From Apostichopus parvimensis (taxonomy: Eukaryota; Echinodermata; Holothuroidea; Aspidochirotida; Stichopodidae), in contig KN886943.1 of NCBI GenBank assembly GCA_000934455.1, positions 1-27,378 of the forward strand: DNA of 27,378 nucleotides, in the 5' to 3' direction. Below are positions 26,341 through 27,378 of the stretch, one piece after another. The notes below the pieces were generated by a model. The model made no database searches. It was given only the letters and a program-made list of their open reading frames with translations, and was not told where the DNA came from. Position 1 is the stretch's first letter. Every line of letters starts with the position of its first letter. Position numbers and translations under genes: made by a program.

Positions 26341-27378
26341 GTATAGTGCAGTGTAGTGCAGACGTGTTTCTCGCTCTCGCTCTCCATCTGACACAGCTAT
26401 TTTATTACTGTACTGTACTGGGCTATACTTCCCGCCAGGCGGGTGTGGTAGCTTGTGTTCGTGTGTGCGCCAGTTCGTATATAGTTATCGTATATCGTTT
26501 GTAGTTTAACCAACCTGTCTTTAGTTTGTTTTTTGTAACTCCTCTGTGGCCTTGCCACCTTCGGTATCATGGCATCGCGCCGTGATTCGAAAATTGTTAA
26601 GTTGACCTTCACCGGTGAACAAGCGGTTCCACCGGTGCAAGTTTTTAGTATTTTGAAGAGCAAGGGTGTTGTTGTGCCTGGAGAGGTTGATGCCTTGCAA
26701 GCTCTCCAAGGTCGTAATACGTACGATCTACGTTTTACCAGTGACGTGACCCGGCAGAAGGGTGTCATGTTGCTGAGTGGTGTCAATGGGTTGACAGTTA
26801 CTCCATACGAACGTTCCGTATGGGTAACTGTCATCCACGTAGGACTAGAGGTGCGTCAGGAACTTGTCGCAACTGTTTTAGGTCGGTTTGGGGCTGTCAA
26901 GGCTACCAAAATGTGCTCCTACGCACAGGCCCCTGGGGTGTTGAACGGGCACCGACAGGTTTGGATCGACCTGAAACAGGACATTCCCTCCTTCCTTTTT
27001 ATTGCCGGGCATAAAGCTCACGTGCGTTAATCCGGTCAGCCCCGTACCTGCTTCAGGTGTGGGGAGACCGGGCACGAAGCCAAGGGCTGCCCAAACAAAA
27101 AGTGTGGGCGCTGCCTTCGTCTTGGGCATGATACCTCTGCTTGCCCAAGCGAAGTTGTGTGCTCACTCAGTGGGAAGGAGGGACATGTCTTTCGCGGTTG
27201 TCCCTCCTCTTATGTCTTTATGACAAAGAGTGGGGGTCAGGCAAAGGCGCCAAGTTCCGACGCACCTACTGCCTCGAAGGAAGCTCCACGCAAGGAGGGG
27301 GAATCAGGTGAGGAGTCACCTTCCGCACCTGGTTCACCCTCCCCCGTCGTTGCAGACCCCAACCCCGTGCCCGCACCG
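26340..27378 (+). mobile_element. Second LINE copy, 5' part, runs off the window
   Basis: Homology with the 5' end of the element at 20360-24938 starts around 26340 (AGTGCAGACG, CGCTCTCCATCT) and continues through the 5'-UTR and ORF1. This copy keeps about 90 bases of 5'-UTR (roughly 26425-26520) that the other lacks, including the inverted repeat CCCGCCAGGCGGG at 26431-26443. The orientation is opposite, so the two 5' ends face away across about 1.4 kb. The 3' end is outside, so no target duplication can be read. Confidence 0.85.
26569..27378 (+). pseudogene. LINE ORF1, one internal stop, 3' end outside window
   Basis: ATG 26569 starts MASRRDSKIVKLTFTG, and the frame is open for 153 codons until TAA at 27028-27030, where the other copy has TAT (HVRYPGQ against HVR-stop-SGQ). 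Past the stop the frame continues with CFRCGETGHEAKGC, CGRCLRLGHDTSAC, then CSLSGKEGHVFRGC, a third knuckle whose second Cys is Ser (AGT at 27169-27171), and a Pro/Ser/Glu-rich tail. It is the better preserved ORF1 of the two and shows that the intact protein has three knuckles. It acts, when intact, as the RNA-binding partner of ORF2. Confidence 0.9.

Noticed and set aside
26101-26394. First 15-20 residues of the - strand frame (SDGERERETRLHY) as part of the PIN-like gene
   Set aside because: That stretch aligns with the 5'-UTR of the other LINE, so it is LINE sequence read backwards. The gene remnant starts below about 26340.
1-27378. CRISPR array, rRNA, bacterial operon or integron
   Set aside because: No regularly spaced repeats with unique spacers, no rRNA core sequence and no Shine-Dalgarno-led gene runs were seen.

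Overview
This window looks like animal nuclear DNA. It has short exons bounded by consensus splice sites, long AT-rich non-coding stretches and many nested transposable elements. The element types (a Tx1/L1-like LINE with a zinc-knuckle ORF1, a Ty3/gypsy element, a tRNA-derived SINE, a P-transposase-like DNA transposon) and the base composition fit a marine invertebrate, perhaps a deuterostome such as an echinoderm, lancelet or hemichordate. That placement is inference. No bacterial operon, CRISPR array or rRNA was seen.

Layout. Positions 1-311 are GACGTC-rich DNA. From about 440 to 4644 lies a broken Ty3/gypsy element: pol remnants with integrase and GPY/F domain, a downstream ORF with C2H2-like zinc fingers behind its own TATA box, and a possible 3' LTR. 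Three short non-LTR insertions interrupt this part, each with target-site duplications. From about 4.65 to 15.8 kb is mostly non-coding host DNA with candidate exons on + (7.1 and 8.5 kb) and - (13.2, 10.7, 9.3 and 8.8 kb), a SINE (12.3 kb) and three 5'-truncated LINE copies (9.4, 11.0 and 15.1 kb).

The most interesting unit is a DNA transposon of about 4.48 kb at 15803-20278, bounded by inverted repeats. It carries two convergent, decayed genes: a + strand fragment with the C-terminal signature of P/THAP9-type transposases, and a - strand two-exon gene with a zinc finger and the segment that normally follows that signature in the same protein. Subterminal inverted repeats containing CACGTG lie upstream of both genes. 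A 199-bp MITE with 8-bp target duplications is nested just before the + gene.

A full-length LINE (20360-24938, - strand, 10-bp target duplication) follows. Then come a 162-bp tandem dimer and a decayed gene of an invertebrate family with a PIN-like segment and a cysteine-rich tail. A second LINE copy, in opposite orientation, starts near 26340 and runs off the end. The LINE copies share a small GC-rich hairpin and a tail ending GTAAAAAGC, so the family can be defined from this window alone. Nearly every element gene here is broken by frameshifts, stops or loss of a catalytic residue.
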